Source: Nitrobacter sp. 62-23 (GTDB lineage Bacteria > Pseudomonadota > Alphaproteobacteria > Rhizobiales > Xanthobacteraceae). From it: a stretch of 64,000 nucleotides of DNA. Of the stretch, positions 10,246 through 19,434 are shown piece by piece. Within the stretch, counting starts at the first letter, position 1; each line of letters begins with the position of its first letter. Below the pieces are notes generated by a model. It was not told where the DNA came from, ran no database searches, and worked only from the letters and a program-made list of their open reading frames with translations. Where the stretch lies: NCBI RefSeq assembly GCF_001897285.1, contig NZ_MKSM01000129.1, positions 1 to 64,000 on the forward strand, read 5' to 3'. Position numbers and translations under genes: made by a program.

Positions 10246-10938
10246 TCAGTACCCCGGAGCATGCGGAGCGAGCGGAGCGCCCCAGTTGAAGCGATAGTTC
10301 AGGCCGACCTTGATGGTATGCTCGTCGTTGCGGAAGCTGCCGACGTAGTGGTTATTGAGGCCATCGAAGAAGTCGTAGTGCACATTCCCGAAATCGTAGT
10401 ACTGATATTCGATCTTGCCGGACCAGTTCTGGGTGAACAGGTATTCGAGACCGCCGCCGACGGTGTAGCCGTCGCGGCCGCCGTCGCCGGCGAAACCGTT
10501 GGTGTAGCGCGAGTCAGCCCAGCCGTAGCCGCCCTTGACGTACAGCATCGCCGGACCCCAGGTGTAGCCGAGCCGGCCGGTCACCGAGCCGAGGCCACGG
10601 TTGGCGAACCAGCTTCCGGTGTCGAGGAAGCTGTAATTGGCTTCCAGACCGAAGACCCAGTTGGCTGAGAACTGGGTGTCGTAGCCGGCCTGCACACCGC
10701 CCATGAACACGCCGTCGTTGCTGCCATTGTAGGTGAAGCCGGGGGAGTAAAAGTTGTTGTCGCCGCCGAAGGCGCCGCCGACGTGACCACCGATGTAGAA
10801 CCCGGTCCAGTTGTAGATCGGCGCGGGTTCATAGGCCGGCGCTTTGGTATAGGGCCGGGCAGCAAGATCGGCGGCCTGTGCCGGCACGATTGCGCCAAAA
10901 CCGATGATTGCCACAGAGGCGAGCAGGATTTTTCTCAT
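10246..10938 (-). CDS. Outer-membrane beta-barrel protein (Omp31/OmpA-like porin family)
   Basis: From the chosen start MRKILLASV (10938) the product has 230 residues, with a signal peptide cleaved near AQAADL. It then shows alternating aromatic beta strands (NWTGFYIGGHVGGAFGG, KVGLNYRF) typical of the eight-stranded Omp25/Omp31-type barrels of Rhizobiales. The NWTGFYIGG motif soon after the signal peptide is a hallmark. The protein ends in beta-strand sequence (VGLNYRFNWG) plus a short tail. A longer start at 10971 would precede the signal peptide and is unlikely. A strong terminator follows. Probable role: abundant surface protein; no substrate can be inferred. Confidence 0.9.
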   Translation of the reverse strand: MRKILLASVAIIGFGAIVPAQAADLAARPYTKAPAYEPAPIYNWTGFYIGGHVGGAFGGDNNFYSPGFTYNGSNDGVFMGGVQAGYDTQFSANWVFGLEANYSFLDTGSWFANRGLGSVTGRLGYTWGPAMLYVKGGYGWADSRYTNGFAGDGGRDGYTVGGGLEYLFTQNWSGKIEYQYYDFGNVHYDFFDGLNNHYVGSFRNDEHTIKVGLNYRFNWGAPLAPHAPGY

Positions 10939-11235
10939 TTTATGTTCTCCAGGAAGTCTATATCCGAGCAACCGTTGGTCGGCCCCGTCAGTCGGACCCT
11001 AAACGATTCTGGGCAAAAAGCTGTCACCGAGAGGACACACTTGGAAGGTTCCTAACTCCTTGTGGAACCACGTAACTTGGTTGTTTAACAATACCTTGCC
11101 CAAATCTGAATCGAGCCTTAACCTGCGGAATCTAGGCGAAAATTGACCGCGGCGGTTCTCGCGGGAAATCTTTTTCTCGCTCGGTCGGAAATCCGGGCCT
11201 GTTTTTGCAGGTGCGCTTTGCTTTTCCGAGAAAAA

Positions 11236-11310
11236 TGGTGCTGCCAGACAGGATTGAACTGTCGACCTCTCCATTACCAATGGAGTGCTCTACCACTGAG
11301 CTACGGCAGC
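11236..11310 (-). tRNA. tRNA-Thr (anticodon GGT)
   Basis: The reverse strand reads gctgccgtagctcagtggta at the 5' end. The anticodon stem is ctcca/tggag around the loop ttGGTaa. The acceptor stem GCTGCCG pairs with TGGCAGC, followed by A73 and an encoded CCA. All cloverleaf arms are present. Confidence 0.96.
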
Positions 11311-11542
11311 AAGCCCCAATGCGGGAATCAGCTTGAATAAAGGCCCGCAGGGTGGGCCGATCCTTGCCACAAGGCCGGAAGACGCGCAAGCGGACAAGGC
11401 AAGCGGACAAGGAAAGGCGCCGGCGTGCCGGCCGGCAGCCGTCGGTTGCGGCAAGAGCACCGGCGTATATGTTGCGATCGTCATTCCACTGAGGCTGGCG
11501 AATCAGACCGGGCATGCCCGGACACGCAAGCCGAGGGACGCC

Positions 11543-11716
11543 ATGAGCGACAAACCGGATACGGATCGCAACGGAGAAGATGCGAGGCGCGAGATGCGGT
11601 TGCGCGCTGCGCTGCGCGAAAACCTCAAGCGGCGGAAATTGCAATCCCGCGGCCGCGCCGATCAGGCTGCAGCCGGCAATGCGGACAAATCCGACTCGGA
11701 GTGTCAGGGCGATTGA
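11543..11716 (+). CDS. Small charged protein upstream of murA
   Basis: The ATG at 11543 is preceded by a GAGGGA-like ribosome site and opens a 57-residue frame (MSDKPDTDRNGEDARREMRL...). The product is highly charged, with an Arg/Lys-rich helix (ALRENLKRRKLQSRGR) and no membrane segment. Similar short proteins are found before murA in relatives, from memory. It is probably a real small cytoplasmic or nucleic-acid-associated protein of unknown function. Confidence 0.6.
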   Translation: MSDKPDTDRNGEDARREMRLRAALRENLKRRKLQSRGRADQAAAGNADKSDSECQGD

Positions 11717-11893
11717 CATCGAAGCCCATCGTTTCTCCGGTGGGCGGCGGGGCAAGGTTTGATCAGCTTGCCGCGAAAGCCTGCTTTATCCGAAGCCAAT
11801 GCGCCTTGAGCCCCCTATATCGCCATAATTTTCCATGTTTTGGAGCGCGGGGCGATTTGCCCTATACTTCATGCATTGAAAACAGGAATCGGC

Positions 11894-13183
11894 ATGGATC
11901 GCATTCGCATCGTCGGCGGCAACAAGCTCAACGGCACCATTCCGATTTCGGGCGCGAAGAACGCGGCGCTGCCTTTGATGATCGCGGCGCTTTTGACCGA
12001 GGAGACGCTGATCCTCGACAACGTGCCGCGACTCGCCGACGTCGCGCAGTTGCAGCGCATCCTTGGCAATCACGGCGTCGATATCATGTCGGCGGGCAAG
12101 CGCCCCGGCGATCACGAATATCAGGGACAGACCCTGCACATTTCGGCCGCCGACATCATCGACACCACGGCGCCGTACGAACTGGTTTCGCGAATGCGGG
12201 CGAGTTTCTGGGTGATCGCCCCGCTGCTGGCGCGGATGCATGAGGCCAAGGTGTCGTTGCCGGGCGGTTGCGCCATCGGCACCCGCCCGGTTGACCTCCT
12301 GATCGTCGCGCTGGAAAAGCTCGGTGCCGAGATTTCGATCGACGGCGGTTATGTGATCGCGAAGGCGCCCGGCGGCCTGCGGGGAGGCGAGGTGGATTTC
12401 CCCAAGGTGACCGTGAGCGGCACCCACGTCGCGCTGATGGCTGCGACGCTGGCCAAGGGCACCACCGTCATCACCAACGCGGCCTGCGAGCCGGAGATCG
12501 CCGACGTCGCCGACTGCCTCAATAAAATGGGCGCGCGGGTTTCCGGCGCGGGCACGCCGCGGATCCTCATCGAAGGCGTCGGCAAGCTCGGCGGCGCGCG
12601 GCACACCGTGCTGCCCGACCGGATCGAGACCGGCACCTATGCGATGGCGGTGGCGATGACCGGAGGCGAGGTGCTGCTGCGCGGCGCGCGTCCCGAACTG
12701 CTGCAATCCGCGCTCGATGTGCTGAGCGAGGCGGGCGCCGTCATCACGCCGAACAACGAAGGTATTCGGGTGGCCCGCAACGGCGCCGGCATCGACCCGG
12801 TGACGGTCTCGACCGCCCCGTTTCCTGGCTTCCCCACCGACCTTCAGGCGCAGTTGATGGCGCTGATGACGCGCGCCAAGGGCGCGTCCCGCATCACCGA
12901 GACCATCTTCGAGAATCGCTTCATGCACGTGCAGGAGCTGGCGCGATTCGGGGCGCGCATCCATCTCGACGGCGAGACCGCCACCATCGAGGGCATTGGG
13001 ACGCTGCGCGGCGCGCCGGTGATGGCGACGGACTTGCGCGCCTCGGTGTCGCTGGTGATCGCGGGGCTCGCCGCCGAAGGCGAGACCATGGTCAACCGCG
13101 TCTACCATCTCGATCGCGGCTTCGAGCACCTGGAGAGAAAACTTTCGGCGTGCGGCGCCTCGATCGAACGGATCCGGGACTAA
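11894..13183 (+). CDS. murA: UDP-N-acetylglucosamine 1-carboxyvinyltransferase
   Basis: MurA transfers enolpyruvate from PEP to UDP-GlcNAc, the first committed step of peptidoglycan synthesis. The ATG at 11894 gives 429 residues, the usual length. K22/N23 in GAKNAALPL contact substrate. C126 in [13 protein letters not shown] is the catalytic cysteine that fosfomycin attacks, so the enzyme should be fosfomycin-sensitive in principle. An in-frame upstream start adds 18 poorly conserved residues and was rejected. hisD follows on the same strand 149 bp downstream, as in many Rhizobiales, but the DUF2948 gene often found between them is absent. Confidence 0.97.
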   Translation: MDRIRIVGGNKLNGTIPISGAKNAALPLMIAALLTEETLILDNVPRLADVAQLQRILGNHGVDIMSAGKRPGDHEYQGQTLHISAADIIDTTAPYELVSRMRASFWVIAPLLARMHEAKVSLPGGCAIGTRPVDLLIVALEKLGAEISIDGGYVIAKAPGGLRGGEVDFPKVTVSGTHVALMAATLAKGTTVITNAACEPEIADVADCLNKMGARVSGAGTPRILIEGVGKLGGARHTVLPDRIETGTYAMAVAMTGGEVLLRGARPELLQSALDVLSEAGAVITPNNEGIRVARNGAGIDPVTVSTAPFPGFPTDLQAQLMALMTRAKGASRITETIFENRFMHVQELARFGARIHLDGETATIEGIGTLRGAPVMATDLRASVSLVIAGLAAEGETMVNRVYHLDRGFEHLERKLSACGASIERIRD

Positions 13184-13332
13184 AGCGGGGATCATCCCGC
13201 GGCATCCGGAGCCGGATTGGAATTTATAGGTTCGTCCGCCGCCACAAAGGGTTGACGGCGATTTAGGGTCGCGCCATTGAGCCCTGTCCTCGTGACGAGC
13301 CTTGTTCTTGTTATTTGCCGGAAAACATCCTC

Positions 13333-14622
13333 ATGCCGATCCGCATCGATAGCCGCAGCGCCGACTTTGCCTCGCGCTTCAAGGCGTTTCTCGCAACCAA
13401 GCGGGAAGTTTCGGCCGATATCGAAGCCGCCACCCGCGCCATCGTCGAGGACGTCAAGGCGCGGGGCGACGCGGCGCTGATCGAGGCGACGCGCAAGTTC
13501 GATCGGCTTTCCGTCGATGCCGACGGCCTGCGCTTTACCGCCGCCGAGATCGACGCCGCTGTAGACGCTTGCGACGCGGCGACGCTCGATGCGCTGAAGC
13601 TGGCGCGCGATCGCATTGAAATCTTTCATCGCCGTCAACTGCCGAAGGACGATCGCTTCATCGACGCGCTCGGGGTCGAACTCGGCTCGCGCTGGACCGC
13701 GATCGAGGCGGTCGGGCTTTATGTGCCAGGCGGCTCCGCGGCCTATCCGTCGTCGGTGCTGATGAACGCGGTCCCGGCCATGGTCGCCGGCGTCGCCCGC
13801 GTTGTCATGGTGGTGCCGTCGCCGGATGGCAGGATCAATCCGCTGGTGCTGGCGGCGGCGCGGCTCGGCGGCGTTTCCGAAATCTATCGCGTCGGCGGCG
13901 CGCAGGCCGTCGCCGCTCTTGCCTACGGCACCACGACGATCGCGCCGGTCGCCAAGATCGTGGGACCCGGCAACGCCTATGTCGCGGCCGCCAAGCGCCA
14001 GGTATTCGGCAAGGTTGGCATCGACATGATCGCCGGTCCCTCGGAAGTGCTCGTCATCACCGACGCCACCGGCAATGCGAACTGGATCGCAGCCGACCTG
14101 CTGGCGCAAGCCGAGCACGATGCCAGCGCGCAATCTATCCTGATCACCGACAGCGCGACACTCGCCGCCGATGTCGAGCGTGCGGTCGAAGCGCAGCTCG
14201 CGACGCTGCCGCGGGCGGAGATCGCGCGGGCCTCATGGAACGATTTCGGCGCTGTCATTCTCGTGGAGAACCTCGATCAGGCCGTGACGCTCGCGGACGC
14301 CATCGCCGCCGAGCATCTGGAGATCATGACATCAGATCCCGAAGGCCTCGCCGCGCGGATCCGCAATGCCGGTGCGATCTTCATCGGGCCGCATACGCCG
14401 GAGGCGATCGGCGATTACGTCGGCGGCTCCAATCACGTGCTGCCGACGGCGCGCTCGGCGCGCTTTTCGTCGGGCCTCGGCGTGCTTGACTTCCTCAAGC
14501 GGACGTCGATCCTCAAATGCGGGCCGGACCAGTTGCGGGCGCTGGGGCCGGCGGCGATGACGCTGGGCAAGGCCGAAGGCCTCGACGCTCATGCCCGTTC
14601 GGTCGGAGTGCGCCTCAACTAG
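13333..14622 (+). CDS. hisD: Histidinol dehydrogenase
   Basis: HisD makes the last two oxidations of histidine synthesis, histidinol to histidine, using NAD and zinc. From MPIRIDSRSADF (13333) the protein has 429 residues, normal for the family. Recognisable blocks are YVPGGSAAYPSSVLMNAVPA, GPGNAYVAAAKRQVFG, the GPSEVLV motif, the zinc/catalytic region AQAEHDASAQ, and the EHLEI block. The stop codon TAG forms the first three bases of a TAGAGCG-family repeat, so gene end and repeat start coincide. The UPF0262 and phosphatase-like genes follow. Confidence 0.96.
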   Translation: MPIRIDSRSADFASRFKAFLATKREVSADIEAATRAIVEDVKARGDAALIEATRKFDRLSVDADGLRFTAAEIDAAVDACDAATLDALKLARDRIEIFHRRQLPKDDRFIDALGVELGSRWTAIEAVGLYVPGGSAAYPSSVLMNAVPAMVAGVARVVMVVPSPDGRINPLVLAAARLGGVSEIYRVGGAQAVAALAYGTTTIAPVAKIVGPGNAYVAAAKRQVFGKVGIDMIAGPSEVLVITDATGNANWIAADLLAQAEHDASAQSILITDSATLAADVERAVEAQLATLPRAEIARASWNDFGAVILVENLDQAVTLADAIAAEHLEIMTSDPEGLAARIRNAGAIFIGPHTPEAIGDYVGGSNHVLPTARSARFSSGLGVLDFLKRTSILKCGPDQLRALGPAAMTLGKAEGLDAHARSVGVRLN

Positions 14623-14718
14623 AGCGTTTTCAAGCGAAGTGGTTGCCGGTTCGCGTAAAGACAGCGTGTCGAAAACACAGAGCCTCGCTTCTGATTCCAT
14701 CAGGAGCGGAAAGGCTCT
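14620..14718 (+). repeat. TAGAGCG-family repeat overlapping the hisD stop
   Basis: It begins tagagcgttttcaagcgaag and ends aaaggctct. The first part can pair gcgttttc with a decayed gaaaacac-like arm; the second half forms an agagcc/ggctct hairpin. Its first three bases are the hisD stop codon. Confidence 0.8.
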
Positions 14719-14719
14719 T

Positions 14720-14825
14720 AAGGGAGCGAGTTTGACATTCGCCTCTCGCCGCACCGAGGTTTTAAATTCCAAATTCGCAGAGGAACTTCACCGAAATGGG
14801 ATGCGAATGTTGGAACTGGACCGCT
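14720..14825. repeat. Hybrid remnant of the double-hairpin repeat
   Basis: The left half resembles one arm of the second hairpin (gcgagtttgacattcgc) and the right half one arm of the first hairpin (gggatgcgaatgttggaact). The middle is missing, as if a deletion fused the two. It ends a few bases before the UPF0262 start codon. Confidence 0.6.
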
Positions 14826-14830
14826 AAGCA

Positions 14831-15325
14831 ATGAGCAAGTCCCCACCAAAGGAAGATTCCCGGAATCGTATCGTGGCGGTCACGCTTGATGAGGAGTCGA
14901 TCGGGCGTTCCGGGCCGGATATCGAGCATGAACGAGCAGTGGCAATCTACGATCTCGTGGAAGAGAATCTGTTCGCGCCGGAAGGCGCGGGCGGCGGTCC
15001 GTTCACGTTGCACATCGCGATCACCGGCAACCGCCTGATGTTCGACATCCGGCGCGAAGACGGCGCCCCCGTGGTGACGCACCTGTTGTCGCTGACGCCG
15101 TTCCGGCGGATCGTGAAGGATTACTTCATGATCTGCGACAGCTACTATCAGGCGATCCGGACCGCGACGCCCGACCGGATCGAGGCCCTCGACATGGGTC
15201 GCCGCGGCGTCCACGACGAAGGCTCGCGCACGCTGCAGGAGCGGCTGAACGGCAAGGTCCGCGTCGACTTCGAGACCGCGCGGCGGCTGTTCACGTTGAT
15301 TTCCGTGCTGCACTGGAAGGGTTAG
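14831..15325 (+). CDS. UPF0262 family protein
   Basis: The 164-residue protein matches the UPF0262 family found almost only in alphaproteobacteria. Landmarks are [47 protein letters not shown], and the very conserved [19 protein letters not shown] block. There is no signal peptide or membrane segment, so it is cytoplasmic. Function is unknown. It normally lies between hisD and an LMW-phosphatase-like gene, as here. The ATG at 14831 gives the usual length. Confidence 0.93.
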   Translation: MSKSPPKEDSRNRIVAVTLDEESIGRSGPDIEHERAVAIYDLVEENLFAPEGAGGGPFTLHIAITGNRLMFDIRREDGAPVVTHLLSLTPFRRIVKDYFMICDSYYQAIRTATPDRIEALDMGRRGVHDEGSRTLQERLNGKVRVDFETARRLFTLISVLHWKG

Positions 15326-15418
15326 CGATGGTTTTGAACAGGGAGCACCAGCTGTCGTCGCGCGTCATGCGAAACGGTTGCGCGGAAGGCGCGCGCGAAA
15401 CGAAAGCGGTTTGAGCGC

Positions 15419-15886
15419 ATGGACGCGCCGTCGCGCGTGCACAGGCCGCAGTCGGTTCTGTTCGCCTGCGAACTCAACAGCGTGCGCTCGCCGATGGCGG
15501 CGAGCCTGTTGCAGCACATGTTTCCGAGAACCCTGTATGTGCGATCCGCCGGCGTCAGGAAGGGCGAAACGGATCCGTTCGCCGTCGCCGTGATGGCCGA
15601 ACTCGGCCAGGACATTTCGAAACACCGGCCGATGACGTTCGAGCAGCTCGAGGACTGGGAAGGCCTCAATTTCGATCTCATCATCACGCTGTCGCCGGAG
15701 GCTCACCACAAGGCCCTGGAATTGACCCGCACCATCGCCGCCGAGGTCGAATACTGGCCGACGCCGGATCCGACCGCCATCGAGGGCAACCGCGAGCAGC
15801 GCATGCAGGCTTACCGCGACGTTTGCGACGGATTGCTCTCGCGCATCCGCAAACGTTTTGCGCGCGGCGGCGGAGCGGGTCTTTGA
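15419..15886 (+). CDS. Low-molecular-weight protein-tyrosine-phosphatase-like protein
   Basis: The 155-residue protein has the CX5R phosphatase loop C17-E-L-N-S-V-R23-S and a later DP pair (PTPDPTA, D117) where the general-acid Asp of LMW phosphatases and arsenate reductases lies. In relatives this gene sits between UPF0262 and infA-maf. Here infA and maf are missing and uppP follows, which suggests a rearrangement just downstream. Whether it acts on phosphotyrosine or arsenate cannot be told from sequence; the resistance-type cysteine pairs of ArsC are not evident. Confidence 0.88.
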   Translation: MDAPSRVHRPQSVLFACELNSVRSPMAASLLQHMFPRTLYVRSAGVRKGETDPFAVAVMAELGQDISKHRPMTFEQLEDWEGLNFDLIITLSPEAHHKALELTRTIAAEVEYWPTPDPTAIEGNREQRMQAYRDVCDGLLSRIRKRFARGGGAGL

Positions 15887-16022
15887 AGTGATTTGCGGGT
15901 GGACGCGGACCGGCCCGCCATGGACGGGCGGATCATGCGCAATTTCGCCATTGCGACGATGCGGCGAATAAGCGAGAAGAGCCTGCCGTCTGGCGTCGAA
16001 TGCGATTCGGAGCAGTAATTTC

Positions 16023-16829
16023 ATGTTTTCCGATGCGATCAGAGCCGTCATTCTCGGCATCATCGAAGGCGTCACCGAATTCCTGCCGGTGTCATCGACC
16101 GGTCATCTGTTGCTGGCGGAACGCTTTTTCGATCTCGGTGCGGGAGATTTCTGGAACACGTTCACGGTGCTGATCCAGCTCGGCGCGATCCTTGCGATTG
16201 TCGTTATCTATTTTGCGAAGCTGTGGCGGATCGCGCTCGGCATGTTCACCAATGCCGCGGACCGGCGTTTCGTCATCGGTGTGCTTGCGGCTTTCATGCC
16301 GGCCGTGATCGTTGGATTGCTCGCCGGCAGGTACATCAAGGAATTGCTGTTCAATCCGTGGGTGGTGTGTTTTTCGCTGATCGTCGGCGGCGCGGTCCTG
16401 ATGTGGGTCGATCAACTCGACCACAAACCGCGCGAACACGACGCCACCACCTTTCCGCTGCCGATGTACATCTGGATCGGCATCGCGCAATGCGTGGCGA
16501 TGATTCCCGGCGTGTCGCGTTCAGGAGCCACCATCGTCTCGGCGATGCTGCTCGGCGCCGACAAGCGCGCCGCGGCTGAGTTTTCGTTCTTCCTCGCGAT
16601 CCCGACCATGATCGGGGCCTTCGTCTATGATTTCTACAAGAGCCGCGCCGACATGACGACCGAACATCTCGGGATCGTGGCGATCGGATTCGTGGTGTCG
16701 TTCATCACCGCGATCGTCGTGGTGAAGGCATTTTTGAGTTACGTCACGCGCAACGGTTTTACCTTCTTCGCGTGGTGGCGGGTGATCGTCGGCACGCTCG
16801 GCCTGATCGCGCTGGCGCTGGGATGGTAA
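16023..16829 (+). CDS. uppP: Undecaprenyl-diphosphatase (bacitracin resistance protein)
   Basis: UppP dephosphorylates undecaprenyl diphosphate so the lipid carrier for cell-wall precursors can be reused. The 268-residue membrane protein has the two family motifs: EGVTEFLPVSSTGHL (residues 15-29) with the catalytic Glu and Ser residues, and PGVSRSGATI (about 161-170) with the essential Arg. Several hydrophobic helices follow the usual pattern. The start MFSDAIRAVI is normal. The gene stands alone on the plus strand. Confidence 0.96.
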   Translation: MFSDAIRAVILGIIEGVTEFLPVSSTGHLLLAERFFDLGAGDFWNTFTVLIQLGAILAIVVIYFAKLWRIALGMFTNAADRRFVIGVLAAFMPAVIVGLLAGRYIKELLFNPWVVCFSLIVGGAVLMWVDQLDHKPREHDATTFPLPMYIWIGIAQCVAMIPGVSRSGATIVSAMLLGADKRAAAEFSFFLAIPTMIGAFVYDFYKSRADMTTEHLGIVAIGFVVSFITAIVVVKAFLSYVTRNGFTFFAWWRVIVGTLGLIALALGW

Positions 16830-16968
16830 TTCCTCACCAAACCGTCGTCCCCGCGGATGTGGGGACCCCGTAACCCCCGACGCGAGGGGCAAAAGAGGAA
16901 AAGTCTGTCACAAAGCGACGCCATGAAAAAACGACGCCATGAAACGGTGACAGCTCTAGGCGCAGGCC

Positions 16969-17934
16969 TCACGCTCCCTTCGGCGCGAACTGGCCGGTCT
17001 TGCGGAAGCGCCAGAGATATTGCGGCACCACGGCCTCCATCGAGTCCGGCGAGATTCCGAGCCCCTGGAGCGTCAGGCCTGCAGTGGTCGCCGCTTCCGA
17101 GACGATGTTGTCGGTCTTGAGCATCGTGACCTGATCCGGCGTCAGTTTCAGCGCGCCCGGCGCGAACTGCAAAAACATCGCCTGGAATCGGGCGGCGATG
17201 AATGGCAGCGGCACCAGCATCCGCTCGCGCCCGATGACGCGCAGGACGATCTGCCAGATCTCGCGCATCGTCAGCACCTCCGGACCGCCGAGTTCATACA
17301 CGGCGCCCGCCTTGGTCCGGCCGTCGACCGCCTCCGCGATCGCGGTTGCGACATCGCCGACATAGACCGGCTGCATCCTGGTCGCGCCGCCGATCAACGG
17401 CAGCACCGGCGACATACGCGCGAGGGCGGCAAAGCGATTGGCGAACTGGTCCTCGGCGCCGAATATCACCGATGGCCGCAGGATGGTCGCGGACGGCACT
17501 GCCGCCAGCACCGCTTTTTCGCCGGCAGCCTTGGCGCGGGCGTAAGCCGAAGCCGACCTGGCGTCGGCGCCGATCGCCGAGACATGCACCATGCGCGCGC
17601 CCATGGCCGCGGCCGCCTTTGCCACCGTCGCAGCGCCCTCGGCCACCACGGCGTCGAAGGTCTGCGCGCCGCTCTTGCTCAGGATGCCGACCAGATTGAT
17701 CGCTACATGTGAGTCGCGCATCGCGGTACGGACCGACGCCGGATAGCGCAGATTGGCCTGCACGGCATGGATTTGGCCGACCTTGCCGAGTGGCTGAAGG
17801 TGTCCGGCCAGTTCGGGGCGCCGGACCCCGACCCGGATACGATAGTCTCGCTTGGCAAGTGCGCGAACCACATGCCGCCCAAGGAAGCCCGAGCCTCCGA
17901 AAACCGTGACGAGGGTGTCCGTATTCGATGCCAT
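16969..17934 (-). CDS. NDUFA9-like NAD(P)-dependent short-chain oxidoreductase
   Basis: The 321-residue protein is an atypical SDR of the complex I NDUFA9 family. The N-terminal nucleotide-binding motif VFGGSGFLGRHVVRAL (about 11-26) is intact, followed by VAINLVGI and HVSAIGAD. The Tyr of the usual YxxxK active site is present in SAYARAKAAGEKAV. The C-terminal region with VYELGGPEVLTMREIWQ is typical. Members are often encoded near uppP in Bradyrhizobiaceae, convergent as here. Role is uncertain: either an assembly or accessory factor of respiratory complex I or an unrelated epimerase. Confidence 0.88.
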   Translation of the reverse strand: MASNTDTLVTVFGGSGFLGRHVVRALAKRDYRIRVGVRRPELAGHLQPLGKVGQIHAVQANLRYPASVRTAMRDSHVAINLVGILSKSGAQTFDAVVAEGAATVAKAAAAMGARMVHVSAIGADARSASAYARAKAAGEKAVLAAVPSATILRPSVIFGAEDQFANRFAALARMSPVLPLIGGATRMQPVYVGDVATAIAEAVDGRTKAGAVYELGGPEVLTMREIWQIVLRVIGRERMLVPLPFIAARFQAMFLQFAPGALKLTPDQVTMLKTDNIVSEAATTAGLTLQGLGISPDSMEAVVPQYLWRFRKTGQFAPKGA

Positions 17935-18029
17935 GGTCTGATCCTCAAGGATGCTGGTATCAGGTCAGAAACAGAGATATTCCGCCGCTCCGCGGCCCGT
18001 CAACCGGCGCGATGACCGGAGCCGGAAGG

Positions 18030-18108
18030 GCTTTTTGACGCGTTTTCTTGACGCGAACCGGTGCCGGGTCAAGCCCGAGGACATGCTTCACCCGAAAACG
18101 CGACGGCC
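18030..18108 (-). repeat. TAGAGCG-family repeat, variant with a gggtcaagcccgaggacatg insert
   Basis: Reading leftward it carries gcgttttc and gaaaacgcg arms. Between the arms lies a self-complementary insert around gggtcaagcccgagg, also seen at 18487, 44265 and 56314. Confidence 0.7.
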
Positions 18109-18173
18109 GGCTATTCGGATGCCGATTCAGGGATTTGACAAGCGCGCGGCCGATGCCTACTAACCCGGTCCGT

Positions 18174-18260
<87 letters not shown>

Positions 18261-18695
18261 TCAACTTGTAGAAGCATTTTGTAGAAGCATTGCCTCTCAG
18301 GAAATTAAGTCCTGACAGTGAGTTGCGGTTGCCAGACCGAGAAACGACGGTGGGTAGCAGTGCCGTTCGCATGGCGCGGCTGATAAGGACAGCGTCACGT
18401 TCGACAACCATTCATGGGCGTTCATGGGAAGTTATGAGCCTTGACCATCTTCCTGTCGTTGGGGAGGAGCTGGGAGTCCGTTTCTGATGAATCAGAAGCG
18501 AGCTTTAGGATTTTGATTTAACGCGTTTTATTTATGCGAACAGGCATCCATCGCCCGGGTCAAGCTCGAGGATATGCTTCGCTCGAAAACGCTAGAGCCG
18601 AACGGCCTTGAGGCAAGCCAGGGACCACTCGTCAACGGCTGTTGCCCAATGGAGCCTTGGTTCTCGTCTTGCCGTCACGCCGCGCATTGATGTCG
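18261..18695. other. Gene-poor stretch after tRNA-Leu
   Basis: About 435 bp contain no convincing gene. A 13-bp direct repeat (ttgtagaagcatt) occurs twice at 18266-18291. A TAGAGCG-family repeat of the variant type lies at 18487-18596. Nothing else is recognisable. Confidence 0.5.
18487..18596 (-). repeat. TAGAGCG-family repeat, variant type
   Basis: Reverse orientation: it starts near gaatcagaagcgagcttt and ends cgaaaacgctagagc. It contains the cgggtcaagctcgaggatatg insert of the variant subgroup. Confidence 0.7.
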
Positions 18696-19151
18696 TCAGT
18701 CTGGTCGCTGATGAGGTCGTTTATCCACGCTGGCGTCTGCTTGGTGGTCTGGAGCTTCTGTCAGGGGAGGAGACCCGCTGTCCTGCGGTGATTGGGGCGC
18801 GAAGGTGTATGCGTCTGTTGTTGCGTCCGTAGCGCTGGATGAGGGCTGAGGTGTCGGGCCTGAGGCGTCCGAGAGCACGGTTCGCTTCCTCTTCTGGATT
18901 TGCCGCCATAGCACCATCAAGATTGGCAGAAGAAAGGCGAGAAGAAGTCCGAAGACCACGATCCCGAGGAAGATCGCTTTCAGCGCCGAATAGCCCGCCT
19001 GTACCACGTACATCAGCGTCTCGAGGAGGAGGAGCACTTCGGTGTACATCAGCGCCGAATAGCCCAGCGCGTACATTATTATTCCCGCCAGAATTGACAC
19101 AACCACTGCCGCCGCCAGGGAAGGCATCTGCTCCTTGATCTCCGCCAGCAT
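18696..19151 (-). CDS. Small membrane protein of unknown function
   Basis: The ATG at 19151 is preceded by a good ribosome site (CGGAGG, five bases away). The 151-residue product has a short charged start, three likely membrane helices (about residues 12-29, 34-50 and 58-82), a basic anchor RQIQKRKR, and then a soluble tail rich in Ser, Thr, Pro and Asp. The sequence YSAL recurs in the first part. I do not recognise a family. The gene lies alone between tRNA-Leu and a penicillin-binding protein gene in a gene-poor stretch, so it may be a remnant of acquired DNA. Confidence 0.55.
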   Translation of the reverse strand: MLAEIKEQMPSLAAAVVVSILAGIIMYALGYSALMYTEVLLLLETLMYVVQAGYSALKAIFLGIVVFGLLLAFLLPILMVLWRQIQKRKRTVLSDASGPTPQPSSSATDATTDAYTFAPQSPQDSGSPPLTEAPDHQADASVDKRPHQRPD

Positions 19152-19434
19152 CGTGACCTCCGCTCCCAGTGATACCTTCGGCCGGAATCGTATCGTTGAG
19201 GGTTTCGCCCTGCAAGGGCTCGCGTCCGGCGCACCTTTGCACTGACGAATGCTTCATCCGCCTCGCCACCTGTATTGGCAGTCTTGACGTTTCCCGCGCG
19301 AAATTCCTTGATGTCCTTGTACCGCAGGCTCAAGCGCGCTGCTCAACCCTGAAGCAAGCACGATGCCGCTTCAATGAGAGCCGGTCTCCACCCCCGCGTC
19401 GAGCGAGGACATGTTTCGCTTGAAAACGCTGTCG

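Noticed and set aside
11786..13195. 469-residue open frame opposite murA
   Set aside because: It mirrors murA on the other strand; its sequence is His/Arg/Asp-rich in the way typical of GC-rich shadow frames, and murA is beyond doubt.
13192..14133. 313-residue frame opposite hisD
   Set aside because: Shadow frame; hisD motifs occupy the plus strand throughout.
18266..18291. Direct repeat that might suggest a CRISPR array
   Set aside because: Only two adjacent 13-bp units with no spacer pattern and no cas genes. I saw no CRISPR array in the window.
18721..19333. Alternative frames overlapping the orphan membrane protein
   Set aside because: They lack ribosome sites and hydrophobic or domain patterns; the frame at 18696-19151 has both a ribosome site and membrane helices.
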